A DNA stretch of 64,000 nt from Heterohyrax brucei (lineage: Eukaryota; Chordata; Mammalia; Hyracoidea; Procaviidae). This document shows positions 32,439-43,617 of the stretch, piece by piece. Both the position numbers and the translations under genes were made by a program. The notes under the pieces are model-generated. The model made no database searches. It was not told where the DNA came from and was given only the letters and a program-made list of their open reading frames with translations. The stretch is taken from NCBI GenBank assembly GCA_028571685.1, contig CM053143.1:136062829-136126828 (forward strand). Reading direction: 5' to 3'. Within the stretch, counting starts at the first letter, position 1. Each line of letters opens with the position of its first letter.

Positions 32439-35400
32439 TACATTGTTGTTGTTGTTAGGTGTCCTCAAGTCAGTCTGACTCACAGTGATCCTACGAACAA
32501 CAGAACAAAACAGTGCCCGGTCTTGCGCCATGTCCACGATCGTTTTTAGGCTTAAGCCCATTGTTGCAAGCACTGTGTCAATCTATCTCATCAAGAGTCT
32601 TCCTCTTTTTTGCCGACCTTCCACTCTACCAAGCAGATGTCCTTCTTTAGGGACTGATCTTTCCTGACAACATGTCCAAAGTATGTAAGATGCAGTCTTG
32701 CCATCTTTGCTTCCAAGGAGCACTCTAGTTGTACTTCTTCCAGAACAGATCTGTTTGTTCTTTTGGTGGTCCATAGTACATTCAACATTCTTCTCCAACA
32801 CCACAATTCAAAGGCATCAATTCTTCTTCTGTCTTCGTTGTTGTCTAGCTTTCACATGCATGTGATACAACTGAAAAAAACCAAGGGTTGGGTCAGGTGC
32901 ACCTTAGACTTTAGTTTGACATCTTTGCTTTTCAATATTTCAAAGAGGTCCTTGGCAGCAAACTTTCCCAATGAAATGGGTCTTTGATTTCTTGTCTGCT
33001 GTTTCCACGGGCATTGACTGTGGACACAAGTAAAATGAAATCCTTGACAACCTCAATCCTTTCTCCATTTATGACAATGTTGCTTACTGGTCCAGTTGTG
33101 GGGATTTCTGTTTTCTTGATGTTGACGTGCAATCCATACTGAAGGCTATGGTCCTTGATCTTCATCAGTAAGTGTTTCAAATCTTCTTGACTTTCAGCAA
33201 GGTGGTATTGTCTGTGTAACACAGATTGTTAACGAGTCATCCTCCAATCGTGATACCTCATTCTTCTTCATAGAATCCAGCTGCTCAGATTATTGGCTCA
33301 GCATACAGATTGAAAAAGTATGGTGAAAGGATACAACCCTGACACACACCTTTCCTGACTAAACCATGCAGTGTCCCCTTGCTCTGTTTGTACCACTGAC
33401 TCTCAAACCACATATAGACTCCTTAATAGCACAATTAAGTGTTCTGGAAGTCCCATTCTTCTCAATGTTAGCCATAATTTGTTATGATCCACACAGTAGA
33501 ATGCTTTTGCATAGTCAATGAAACACAAGTAAACATCTTTCTGGTATTCTCTACTTTCCACCAAGATCCATTTGACATTAGCAATGAAATTCCTGGTTCC
33601 ACATCGTGTTTTGAAAGCAGCTTGAATCTCTGGCAGTTCCTTGGTAATACACTGTTGCAGTAGCTTTTTAATGATCTTGAGCAAAATTTTACTTGCATGG
33701 GACATTAATGATATTGTTTGATAATTTCTCCCTTTGACTGGATCACCTTTCTCAGGGTCACCTTTCTCAGGGTAACCATGAGTTGGATCCGACTCGACAG
33801 CACTTGGCTTGGCTTCTCAGGAATGGATCTCTTCCAGTCAGTTGGCCAGGTAGCTATTCTCCAGATTTATTGACATAGATGAGTGAGCACTTGCAGCACT
33901 GCATCTGTTTGTTGAAATATCTCAATCAATATTCCATCAATTCCTGGAGCCTTGTTTTTCACCAGTGCCTTGAAAGCAGCTTCCACTTCTTCCTTCAGTA
34001 CCACTGGCTCCTAATCATATGCTCCCTCTTCAAATGGCTGAACATCAACCAGTTTTTTCTGGTATAATGACTCTGAGTATTCCTTCCATCTCCTTTTGAT
34101 GCTCCCTGAGTTGCTTAATAGTTTCCCTGTAGAATCTTTCACTACTAAAACTTCAAGTGTGAATTTTTTCTTCAGTTATTTCAGCTTGAGAGATGTAGAA
34201 TGTGTTCTTCCCTTCTCATTTTCCATTTCCAGCTCTTTGCACATGTGACTATAATATTTTGTCTTCCTGAGCTGCTCTTTGGAATTAGGTCTTTTACTTC
34301 ACCATTTCTTCCTTTTGCTTTAGCTGCAAGTTTCAGAGTGTCTTCTGACATCCAATTTGGTCTTTTCTTTGTTTCCTGTCTTTTTAATGACTTCTTGCTC
34401 TCTTCATGGATGATGTCTTTGATGTCATTCCACAATTTGTCTGGTCTTCAGTCATTAGTGATCAACACATCAAATCTGTTCTTGAGGTGGTCTTTAAACT
34501 CAGGAGGGATATACTAAAGGTCATATTTTGGCTCTCATGTTTCAATTTGAATTTGCCTATGAGTAATTGATGATCTCTGCCAGTCAGTACCTGGTCTTAT
34601 TCTGACTGCTGATATGGAGCTTTTCCAGTATCTTTTTCCACAGATGTAATCAGTTTTGTTCCAATGGATCCTATCTGGTGAAGTCCATGTGTATAGCCTC
34701 CATCTGTGCTGATTAAAAAGCTATTTGACATGAAGAAGTCATTAGTCTTATAAAATTCCATCATGCCATCTCCAGTATTATTTCTACCACCACGGCCGTA
34801 TTTTTCAACTACTGATTCTTCTTCTTTGTTACTAACTTTTGCATTCCAGTCACCCATAATTATCAATGTGTCCTGATTGCATGTTCAATCAATTGCAGAA
34901 GCTGGTAAAAATCCTCAGTCACTTCATCTTTGGCCTTAGTGGTTGGTGTGTGAATTTGAATAATAGTCCTATTAAGTGGGCTTCCTTGTAGATACATGGA
35001 TATTATCCTATCCCAGCACTGTACTTTAGGGCAGATCTTGAAATGTTCTTCTTGATGATACATGTAACACCATTCCTCTTCAAGTTTTCATTAGTCCATG
35101 TGACTGTCAGATTCAAAATGGCCAAAACCAGTCCATTTCAGCTCACTAATGTCTAAGATATCAACGTTTATGTGTTCCATTCCATTTTAGAAAATTTCCA
35201 ATTTTCCTAGATTCATACACTCCATGTTGATTATTAATGGATGTTTGCAGCTGTTTCTTCTCATTTTGAGTCATGTCACATCAGTGAATGAAGATCCTGA
35301 AGGCCTTATTCCATCCACATCATTAAGGTCAACTCTACTTTGAGGAGGCACCTGTTCTTCAGTTGTCTTCCGAGTGCCTTCCAACCTGGGGAGCTCACTT

Positions 35401-35703
35401 TCTGGCACCATATCTGACAATGTTTGGCTGCTATTCATAAGGTTTTCCTTGGCTAGTTCTTTTCAGAAGTAGACTACTGGGTCCTTCTTCCTAGTCTGTC
35501 TTAGTCTGGAAGCTCAGCTAAAGCTTGTCCACCGTGGGTGCCCCTATCTAAATACCAGTGGCATCACTTCCAGCATCACAGCAACAAGCAAGCTTCCACT
35601 GACAGACCTTACCCTCCTCACCCGATGCTGTTAACCACCTTACCTAACACTGTTATCCCCTGGGACCTGAAGCTTTTACCCTCCTTACCTGATGTTGTAC
35701 ATT
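32439..35703 (-). mobile_element. Near full-length RTE LINE, nested
   Basis: About 3.25 kb, the usual RTE length, in the opposite orientation to its host. The 3' end at the left shows (TTG)n and GACTCACAGTGATCCTACGA. Minus-strand frames give, in order, the endonuclease (35063-34863 and 34866-34597, with MGDWNAKV), the reverse transcriptase (33705-33403, with LCFIDYAKAFYCVDHNKLW), the post-RT region (33222-32932) and the C-terminal RSVLEEVQLECSLEAKMARL (32806-32591). The RT active-site box is no longer YADD-like (TACACAGACAAT on minus, Y-T-D-N). The 5' ~300 bp are untranslated with TTACCCTCCTTACCTGATG-like repeats. The target TACATT flanks both ends. Confidence 0.88.
33745..33830 (+). repeat. 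Tiny SINE-tail insertion in the RTE
   Basis: GTAACCATGAGTTGGATCCG followed by ACTCGACAGCACTTGGCTTG is only the last ~45 bp of an AfroSINE-type tail. It is flanked by CTTTCTCAGGG and CTTCTCAGGA, likely target copies. RTE sequence continues on both sides. Confidence 0.6.
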
Positions 35704-36115
35704 TGACCCAAATTATGATATTATCAATTGCCTCCTAAGCATGTGAAAGCTGGACAATAAATAAAGGCAACTGAAGAACTGATGCCTTTGAATTAAGGTA
35801 TTCTCAAAGAATATTGACTATACCACGTACTTCAGAAGAACAAACAAGTCTGTCTAAGAGGACGCACAGCAGGAATGTTCCTTAAAAGCTGAGATAGGGA
35901 GACTTCATCTCTCATAAGTTATCAGGAGGCACCAGTTCCTGGAGAAAGACATCATGTCTGGTAAAGCAGAAGGTCAGTGAAAAAGAGGGAGACTCGACAA
36001 AATGGATCGGCACAAGAACTGCAATAAGCTCAAACATAGCAACCGCTGGGAGGATGGCAAAGGAACAGGTAGGGTTTCATTTTGTTGTACACGGTTCACT
36101 ATAAGCTGGAACCAA

Positions 36116-36398
36116 CAGTTAAGACACATGCTCTTTAAAAAAATTGAAAATACTTATAACTGAGCAAAAGTTGCCTTTAAGCAAAGATGTTTCTCTTCCT
36201 CAAAATTTAGCAGAACTTCAAACTTACCAAAGAACTTCCCAACCATACAACATTTTTCAAAATTATTCTTAACTTTCTGCCAACATTGCAAATTAAGCCC
36301 AACATTTTAAGATATGTTAAAGTTTAATCAAGATAAAGCAAAACTGAGGAGAAACAACTAATGTTTATTGACCAGGGAGGTTAACAGTAGAAGTAGGG
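36116..36398. other. No recognised feature
   Basis: AT-rich, 280 bp, between the RTE end and MER5. Nothing recognised. Confidence 0.35.
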
Positions 36399-36426
36399 AG
36401 GGCAATAGTTCTTAAAACTTGTGCAG

Positions 36427-37427
36427 GGGGGGCGGAGTCAAGGTGGCAGACTAAGCCCACGTCTCCTTATATCCCGCTGGAAACCAAGACCTGAATTGAC
36501 AATCAAACAGAGCTTTCTGATCACCTAATCAGCCTCAGGACACGGCACAGAGCTATTAATTGGGACTTCATACCACTCAGCTAAAAACCTCCTCTCTTTC
36601 GCTGACTCCCACTCCTGGCTAGCCCCGGCTCTCACGGACGGAAGGTAAATGCACCATTTTGACTTTTTTTTTCCTCTGACTCGGCTGACGGGCAGAGCTG
36701 GGCCTTGCCTGGCGGCTAGACTCAGACGTGCTGCGGGGGGATAGGCAGGCGAAATTTCCATATTCTGAGAGCCAGGCTTGGGACTCTGTTAATCTAGCCA
36801 CGTTGAGCCTTTCATTTTGTAGCTGCCTCAGTGGGGTTTGTGCGGAGCCCCGCGATCAGGGTGCGGGACGCCATGTTGGTACCGAGATTTTAGCGGGACC
36901 TCATTCTTAGCCTGGGAGCCAGTGCCTGCAAACAGGACAGTGCTTCTCCGACAGAAAAGTAGTGATTTTGCACAGTGCTGCCTACGTTGGGGGCCCTGCA
37001 ACAGAAGCAGAGGGATCGCTGCCTCTCAGCACCTTTAGCCCCTCTGTCTGCTGCCTGTGTGGAGGACGCCATCTTGGATACGGTGGCCACAGCTGGACCT
37101 AATTCTTAGCTTGGGAGCCAGAGCCTGCCCACAGGAGAGCACTTTTATATCACAAAACCAGTACTCCACGCAGTGTTGGCTAAGGCTAGGCCCTGTCAGC
37201 AGAGGCCACCAGGGCACTAGCAGTGCTGTATTCTCAACTACTTTGTTATCATCTGGGGTTGGATATAGTGGCGCTTATTTCGTCAGATGAGAAGAGGGAC
37301 CCCTACACCTGAAAACCTAACTGACTTGTGAACTGGTCAGATACCTTTTGCTTTACATTTGAAGACAGCCTAGAGAAACATTTGCAATTCATCCTCACAG
37401 TACCTCTTCCAGCCTCTATATACTCAC
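36427..37427 (+). promoter_or_regulatory. L1 5' UTR / internal Pol II promoter
   Basis: GC-rich leader of about 1 kb. L1 5' UTRs hold an internal promoter. It has a YY1-like site at its start (CAAGGTGGC, near 36440). Two related blocks lie about 199 bp apart, with GACGCCATGTTGG at 36867 and GACGCCATCTTGG at 37065, followed by ATTCTTAG plus GGGAGCCAG in both. Each block therefore carries a GCCATNTT YY1 core. Open frames here are not conserved and I do not call them genes. Confidence 0.75.
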
Positions 37428-38387
37428 ATGGGACCCAAAAAGCAACAGAAAATTGTGGCATACAAGCAATCACTCATGGCTTCAGAAGGCTCCCAAACAA
37501 AGCAACCAAGGAGTTTTCCAGATGAAGAAACTTTTGTGAGAGCATCAGGAAGTGAATACAAAATGATTATATACAGAGCCCTTCTAGACCTTACACAAAA
37601 TGCAGCAGAACAAAATGAAAAATTAAGCAAGTTGTTCGATCTGATGGAACACCAGTACTCTGAAATCCAACAGATCAAGAAGAAAATCAAAGACATAGAA
37701 ACTTCCATGCAAAGCCAAGAAAACAGAATGGAATAAATGGAAAAAAGAATTTCTGACTTGGAAGACAGAGCTACTGAGGCCAGCGTCTATGAGCAGAAAT
37801 CAGAAAAAAGAAACAAGAAAAATGAAGAAACATTAAGAAGCATGTAGGACTCTATTAAGAGGAACAACCTTCGATTAATTGGAGTCCCTAAACAGGGTGA
37901 GACATCTGAGAACACAGAGAGTATTGCTGCTGAGTTGCTGAAAGAAAACTTCCCAGAAATCATGAAGGAAGAGGATATAGACATCTCAGATGCATATCGT
38001 ACGCCACCCAATATAGATCTCAAAAGAAAGACTCCAAGACATATTATAATCAAGCTTAACAAAATGAAACATAAGCAGCAACTCTTAAAGGCAGCAAGAC
38101 TCAAGGCAAAGCTAACATTCAGAGGGAAACCCTGTAGGCTCTCATCAGATTTCTCAGCAGAAACCACACTGACACGGAGACAGTGGCACGACACATTCAA
38201 AGTCTTGAAGGAGAAGAACTTCCAACCAAGAATTATATATCCTGCAAAACTATCTTTCAAATACGAAAATGAAATTAAGACATTTCCAGATAAACAGAAA
38301 CTCAGAGACTTTGTAAAAACCAAACCCAAACTACAAGAAATACTGAAAGAAGTTCTTGGCTTTGGCTTAGAAGAACAAAACCACTAA
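37428..38387 (+). pseudogene. L1 ORF1p, two premature stops
   Basis: Encodes the L1 RNA-binding chaperone (trimeric coiled coil, RRM, C-terminal domain), about 319 codons. ATG starts MGPKKQQKIVAYKQ. The coiled coil runs to about residue 140; the RRM/CTD region shows NNLRLIGVPKQ, TPRHIIIKLNKMKHKQQLLK, and EKNFQPRIIYPAKLSF near the end, close to primate ORF1p. The frame is kept throughout, but TAA at 37734-37736 and TAG at 37845-37847 stop it. The TAG sits where family members have Trp, so it probably came from TGG. The protein cannot be made whole. Confidence 0.9.
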
Positions 38388-38809
38388 CTTTATATATTAG
38401 AACAACACACTACTCAATACTCTACTCATTTACGAAAGGCCCCAAAGTAATTTACAGCTTTGATATGGAAAGAAGCAATCCAGTGATCATCATGAAAACT
38501 ACGGTGTCATCATAATAAAAAGAGGGATGTACTACAGTTGTTATAGTCCTTCCAGATAGACAGGAAGATGACCAGACTGGTAGTAATTAAAATTGGGTTT
38601 ATAAATAGTTTATTAAGGGGGTTGATAGGGGCAGCTGTAAAGCACAACAAAGATGTATCATGCCATTTCAAGAAATCTAACACACGAGTCTCAACAACTA
38701 TAAAACCAGCTCTGAAAAAGGTGAAAAATCAACTCACAAAAAAGAGTGTCCCAGAACAGACTAATAAGAACAACAGAGAAAACATCAACACAAAAATAAA
38801 CATATCACA
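38388..38809 (+). other. Unusually long ORF1-ORF2 spacer
   Basis: 422 nt separate the ORF1 stop from the inferred ORF2 start; primate L1 has about 60. It is A-rich and holds an open frame of 81 codons described separately. Confidence 0.8.
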
Positions 38810-38813
38810 ATAG
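38568..38813 (+). CDS. Open frame in the L1 spacer, unknown
   Basis: 81 codons, starting at a real ATG (MTRLVVIKIGFINSLLRGLI) and ending in a Lys/Asn-rich C-terminus. The first ~20 residues are hydrophobic with basic residues; the rest is basic (KPALKKVKNQLTKK). It is in the same frame as ORF1, begins 181 nt after its stop, and its stop TAG overlaps the inferred ORF2 start. I recognise no family. Open frames arise easily in A-rich DNA, so this may be chance; other L1 copies would tell. Confidence 0.2.
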   Translation: MTRLVVIKIGFINSLLRGLIGAAVKHNKDVSCHFKKSNTRVSTTIKPALKKVKNQLTKKSVPEQTNKNNRENINTKINISQ

Positions 38814-41800
38814 CAGCAGTGAACACATACCTATCAATAATTACATTGAATGTGAACGGACTGAATGCTCCAGTAAAGAGACACCGAGTGTCATTTTGGA
38901 TCAAAAGGCACGACCCATCCATACGTTGTCTACAAGAAACTCACTTGAGACCTAAAGACAGGAACAAACTGAAAACTAAAGGATGGAAGAATATATACCA
39001 AGCTAACAATGAACAAACAGAGCAGGGGAGGCAATTCTAATCTCAGACAAAATCAATTTTAATGTCAAATCCACCATCGTGGACAAAGATGGACACTATT
39101 TATTGCTGAAAGGTTCAGTACATAAGCAAGACTTAACTATATTAAATATTTATGTACCTAATGTCAGAGCACCTAAATATGTTGAAGAAACACTGACTAC
39201 GCTCAAACGAGAGTTAGATGACTCCACAATAATAGTGGGAGACTTAAACACTCCACTGTCACTACTAGACAGATCATCTAGAAAAAAGCTCAGTAAAGAT
39301 ACAGAAGACCTCATTGACACAATTAACCAACTAAACCTCATTGATATATACAGAACTTTCCACCCATCAGCAGACAACTACACCTTCTTCTCCAGTGCAC
39401 ATGGAACATTCTCCAGAATTGACCACATGATAAGCCATAATGCAATGCTCAACAAAATCCATACTGTTGAATTACTGCAAAGCATCTTCTCAGATCATAA
39501 AGCCATCAAAATTGAAATCAATAGCAGAAAAAACATAGATAGAAAGTGGAACTCTTGGAAACTGAACAACATCTTGCTCAAAAAAACATAGGTTATAGAG
39601 GAAATCAAGGATGAATTAAAGAAATTCATGGATTCCAATGAGAACGAAAACACTTCCTACCAGAACCTATGGGATACAGCCAAAGCAGTGCTCAGAGGTC
39701 TGTTTATCTCCATAAATGCACACATCTGGAAGGAAGAAAGAAACCAAATCAAGGAACTAACTCCACAGCTTGAACAAGTAGAAAGAGAACAACAGAGGAA
39801 CCCCTCAGGCACCAGAAGAAATGAGATCATAAAGATTAGAGCAGAGCTAAATGAATTAGAGAATACAAAAACAATTGAAAAGACCAAAAGCCAGTTTTTT
39901 GAAAAGATCAACAAAATTGATAAACCACTGGCTAAACTTACTAAAGAAAAGCAGGAAAGGAAACAAATAACCCAAATTAGAAATGAGAGGGGAGTTGTCA
40001 CCACAGATGCAACAGAAATCAAAAATATCATAACAGAATACTATGAAAGACTGTACTCTAACAAATTTGAAAACCTAGGGGAAATGGACCAATTCCTTGA
40101 CTCATACCACCTACCCAAATTATCACAATGTGAAGCAGAACAACTTAATAAACCCATTACGAAGGAAGAGATTGAAAAGGTCATCAAAACACTGCCAACC
40201 CAAAAAAGTCCGGGCCCAGATGGCTTCACAGCAGGATTCTACCAAGCATTTAGAGAAGAGTTATCCCCAATACTACTGAGACTATTTCACAATATAGGAA
40301 GGGATGGAGTACTCTCAAACTCATTCTATGAAGCCAGCATAACCCTGATACCTAAGCCCGGGAAAGATCCAACAAAGACAGAGAACTACAGACCGATATC
40401 ACTCATGAACCTAGATGCAAAAATCTTCAATAAAATTCTTGCCAACAGAATACAACAACATATCAAGAAAATAATCCATCATGACCAAGTGGGATTCATA
40501 CCACGGATGCAAGGCTGGTTTAACATCAGGAAAGCAATTAATGTGATTAACCACATAAATAACACAAAAGACAAGGATCACCTGATTTTGTCCATTGATG
40601 CCGAAAAGGCATTTGATAAAGTCCAACACCCATTCATGCTAAAAACTCTTAGCAAAATGGGCATAGACGGCAAATTCCTCAACACAATAAGGGCCATTTA
40701 TACAAAGCGAATTGCCCACATCATCCTGAATGGAGAGAGACTGAAAGACTTTCCCTTGAGATCAGGAACTAGACAAGGATGCCCACTCTCACCTCTCCTA
40801 TTCAACATTGTGCTAGAAGTTCTAGCCAGAGCAATTAGACAAGACGAAGAAATAAAGGGCATCTGCATCGGCAAAGAGGAAGTTAAAATCTCCCTGTTCA
40901 CAGATGATATGATTGTATATGCAGAGAACCCCAAGGAATCTATAAGTAAGCTACGCAAACTGATAGAAGAGTTCAGCAAAGTCTCAGGATACAAGATAAA
41001 CATAAGTAAATCAGTAGGATTCCTTTATACCAACAACGAGACTGTTAAGGAGGAAATTATCAAATCAATACCATTTATGATAGCCCCTAAGAAGATAAAG
41101 TACCTAGGAATTAATCTAACCAGAGAAACAACAGACCTTTACAAAGAGAACTACAAGCCCTTACTACAAGAAACTAAGAGAGACTTAGATAAATGGAAAA
41201 ACCTACCCTGCTCATGGATACGAAGACTTAACATTGTGAAAATGTCTATTTTACCCAGAGCAATTTATTTATATAATGCAATCCCAATACAAGTTCCAGC
41301 ATCATTTTTTAATGAGATGGAGAAACAAATCACCAGTTTTGTTTGGAAAGCGGAGAAGCCCCGGATAAGTAAGGTACTACTAAAGAAGAAGAACACACTG
41401 AGAGGCCTCTCATTATCCGACCTTAGAATATACTACACTGCCACAGTGCTCAAAACAGCCTGGTACTGGTACAAGAACAGACAGATCGATCAATGGAACA
41501 GAATTGAGACCCCAGAGATGACACCATCTGCCTATGAACAGTCGATATTCGACAAAGGCCCTAAGACATTAAACTGGGGTAAAAATACTATCTTCAACAA
41601 ATGGTGCTGGCAAAAATGGGTTATCCATCTGCAACAAACTGAATCAAGATCCATATCTTACACCTTATACAAAAACCAACTCCAACTGGATAAAAGACCT
41701 AAATATCAAACCTAAAACGATAAAGCTCATCCAAGAAAAGGTAGGAACAACAATGGAAGTTTTAATACACAATGAGGACAGACTCCAAAATCTGTCAAAG

Positions 41801-42585
41801 ATACCTCAATCAACAGAAAAGAAAATAGATAAATGGGAACTATTAAGAATCAAACACTTTTGCTCATCCAAAGACTTTATTAATAGAATTGAAAGAACAC
41901 CCACAGAATGAGAAAAAATATTTGGCAACTCTATGTCAGACCGACGCCTGATCTCCATAATCCATAAGATACTACAAAATATCAATAAGAAGATAAACCA
42001 TCCAATTAAGTGATAGTAAAAGGAGATGGACAGACACTTCACTAAAGAGGAGATCCAGGCAGCCAAAAAACACACGCGGACATGTTCACGATCTTTAGTT
42101 ATTAAAGAAATTCAAATCAAGACAACAATGAGATACCATCTCACCCCAACAAGATTGGCCATGATGCAGAAAACACAAAACAACAAATGCTGGAGAGGCT
42201 GTGGAGAAAGTGGAACCCTCCTACACTGTTGGTGGGGTTGCAAAATGGTCCAGCCTCTTTGGAAGGCAATCTGCGTTTCCTTAAAAAAATGGATATCGAT
42301 ATACCATTTGACCCAGTAATTCCACTACTTGGAATATATCCTACAGAATCAAGGCCTTTCACACCAATGGACACATGCACCAGAATGTTTATCGCAGCAC
42401 AGTCCATGATAGCAAAAAGATGGAATCAACCCAGATGCCCAACAATAGAAGAATGGATAGGTAAACTATGGTACATATACTCAATGGAGCACTACGCAAT
42501 GATAAAGAATAACGATGATTCCAGGAAACATCTCCTAACCTGGTTTCAACTGGAAGACATTATGTTGAGTGAAAGTAGTCAGTGA
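38810..42585 (+). pseudogene. L1 ORF2p (endonuclease and reverse transcriptase)
   Basis: About 1258 codons; nicks target DNA and copies L1 RNA. The start is inferred at 38810, now ATA, by comparison with the family (A-A-V-N-T-Y-L-S follows). EN: LNVNGLNA, QETH, VGDLNTPLS, RIDHMISH and SDHKA motifs. [33 protein letters not shown] and FTDDMIVY at 40897-40920, with Thr where the family usually has Ala. C-terminal CWRGCGESGTLLHCWWGC is the Cys-rich domain. Breaks: frame change near 39022, TAG at 39589-39591, an extra base near 41617-41620, TGA at 41909-41911, stops near 42012, and a lost base near 42273. Frames are 38819-39040, 39079-41715 (around the TAG), and pieces to 42585. Confidence 0.92.
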
Positions 42586-43617
42586 CAAAAGGACAAATAC
42601 TGTATGAGACCTCTACGATAAGATCTCAAAAACAGACTTGTGTATAGACGAAAAGACTCTTTGACAGCTGCAAAGGAGCAGAGGGAGGGAGGGCGAGGGG
42701 GGGAGGGTTTAGATAGTTAATAGAAATCTAGTTGGGAGAAAGCGGTGACAGCACACATTAGGAACAAGAACAACATTAAGTGGACTTCAGCATAACTTGA
42801 GTACTCCTTTCATCTTAACACAATACTGCAAGGATAGAGTAGCTGGGGCAGGGGGTGGGGGACCATGTTCTTAGGCGAATTCCAGGCCAATTGGCACAAC
42901 TAGCGTTTTGTTAAGAGAGCTCTCTGCACCCCACATTGGTGAGTGGCGTCTGGGGTCTTAAAAGCTGCCAAGCTGCCATCCGAGGACACAGCAAATGGTC
43001 CCAACTCAGGAGGAACGGATACTCACCAAGGACCAAAATGACATGTGGTAAAGACAACCAAGAAGACAGAGAGACCCACAAGAGTGGGTGCCTACATCGA
43101 CTTGGGACCAGAAGAAACGGATGGTGTCCAGCCACCACCAGTGATAGCCACGATGGAGCTCACAGAGAGGAGTCTCACTGGCAACACAAGAATAAAAAGG
43201 GGCGCATCATGAGATCTCCACTAAAAGACCTCAATTGATGGTCCAGCGGTTTGGGGGCTCCTCTGAGAGCATGGCCCCCAGCCCTGATGCTGCCCTTTCC
43301 CATAAATTATAACAAAGGTCCACTCTTTTGACAGGAATGGATTGGACTTGGCAATGCAGAGTGACCATATATTGGAAGCACTTTATGGTTCTATACATCT
43401 ATAGGATATCATCTTGCTGACCTCTGGCCGGACTAAGGGGAGTGGATGGAGAGGAGGGGAAAGGAGGCTGTTGGAAGGATGAGACATGTATGGAGCAGAG
43501 AGGAATTGTGTGCAGTCACCGGACAGGGAGAGCAGTGAAAGCTGCATATAGGTGGGCATATATATTTATACGTGAATGTACATTTTCACTCAGTCATGTT
43601 AAATAAAAATTAAAAAA
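42586..43617 (+). other. L1 3' UTR with polypurine run
   Basis: About 1 kb, with GGGAGGGAGGGCGAGGGGGG near 42686 (the G-rich purine tract typical of L1 3' UTRs, able to form a G-quadruplex), GGGTCTTAAAAGCTGCCAAG and the AATAAAAATT signal before the poly(A). It is the reference for the other L1 3' ends in the window. Confidence 0.85.

Larger units (their letters stand above)
31660..36115 (+). mobile_element. RTE-clade LINE, decayed host of a nested RTE
   Basis: Left part, to 32444, is the reverse transcriptase region: AGATTCAGAAAAGGATGTGA, then a stretch coding DVTADARWILAESRDYQKDV. It stops at TACATT (32439-32444). The 3' part resumes at TACATTTGACCC (35698 on): CAATTGCCTCCTAAGCATGT, GAAAGCTGGACAATAAATA, AAGCAGAAGGTCAGTGAAAA. 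It ends near 36115 with CACTATAAGCTGGAACCAAC. The ORF is broken many times. Confidence 0.85.
36427..43617 (+). mobile_element. Full-length L1 LINE, disabled
   Basis: About 7.2 kb with every L1 part in order: ~1-kb 5' UTR, ORF1, a long inter-ORF spacer, ORF2, a 3' UTR with a G-rich purine run, and a poly(A). TSDs are AAAACTTGTGCAG (36414-36426) and AAAACTTGAGCAG (43618-43630), one mismatch. The first bases GGGGGGCGGAGTCAAGGTGG resemble the start of primate L1 (same GGAGcCAAGaTGGC frame), so the 5' end looks complete. Both ORFs are broken, so it is not active now. It is the youngest-looking LINE in the window. Confidence 0.95.

Noticed and set aside
36427-37290. Overlapping 60-80-codon frames in the L1 leader, considered as an ORF0-like gene
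   Set aside because: None starts in a place or with a sequence like primate ORF0, and GC-rich DNA gives many such frames.
37787-38329. 180-codon minus-strand open frame
   Set aside because: Shadow of L1 ORF1 on the other strand; A-rich sense sequence gives long Phe/Leu/Ser-rich antisense frames.
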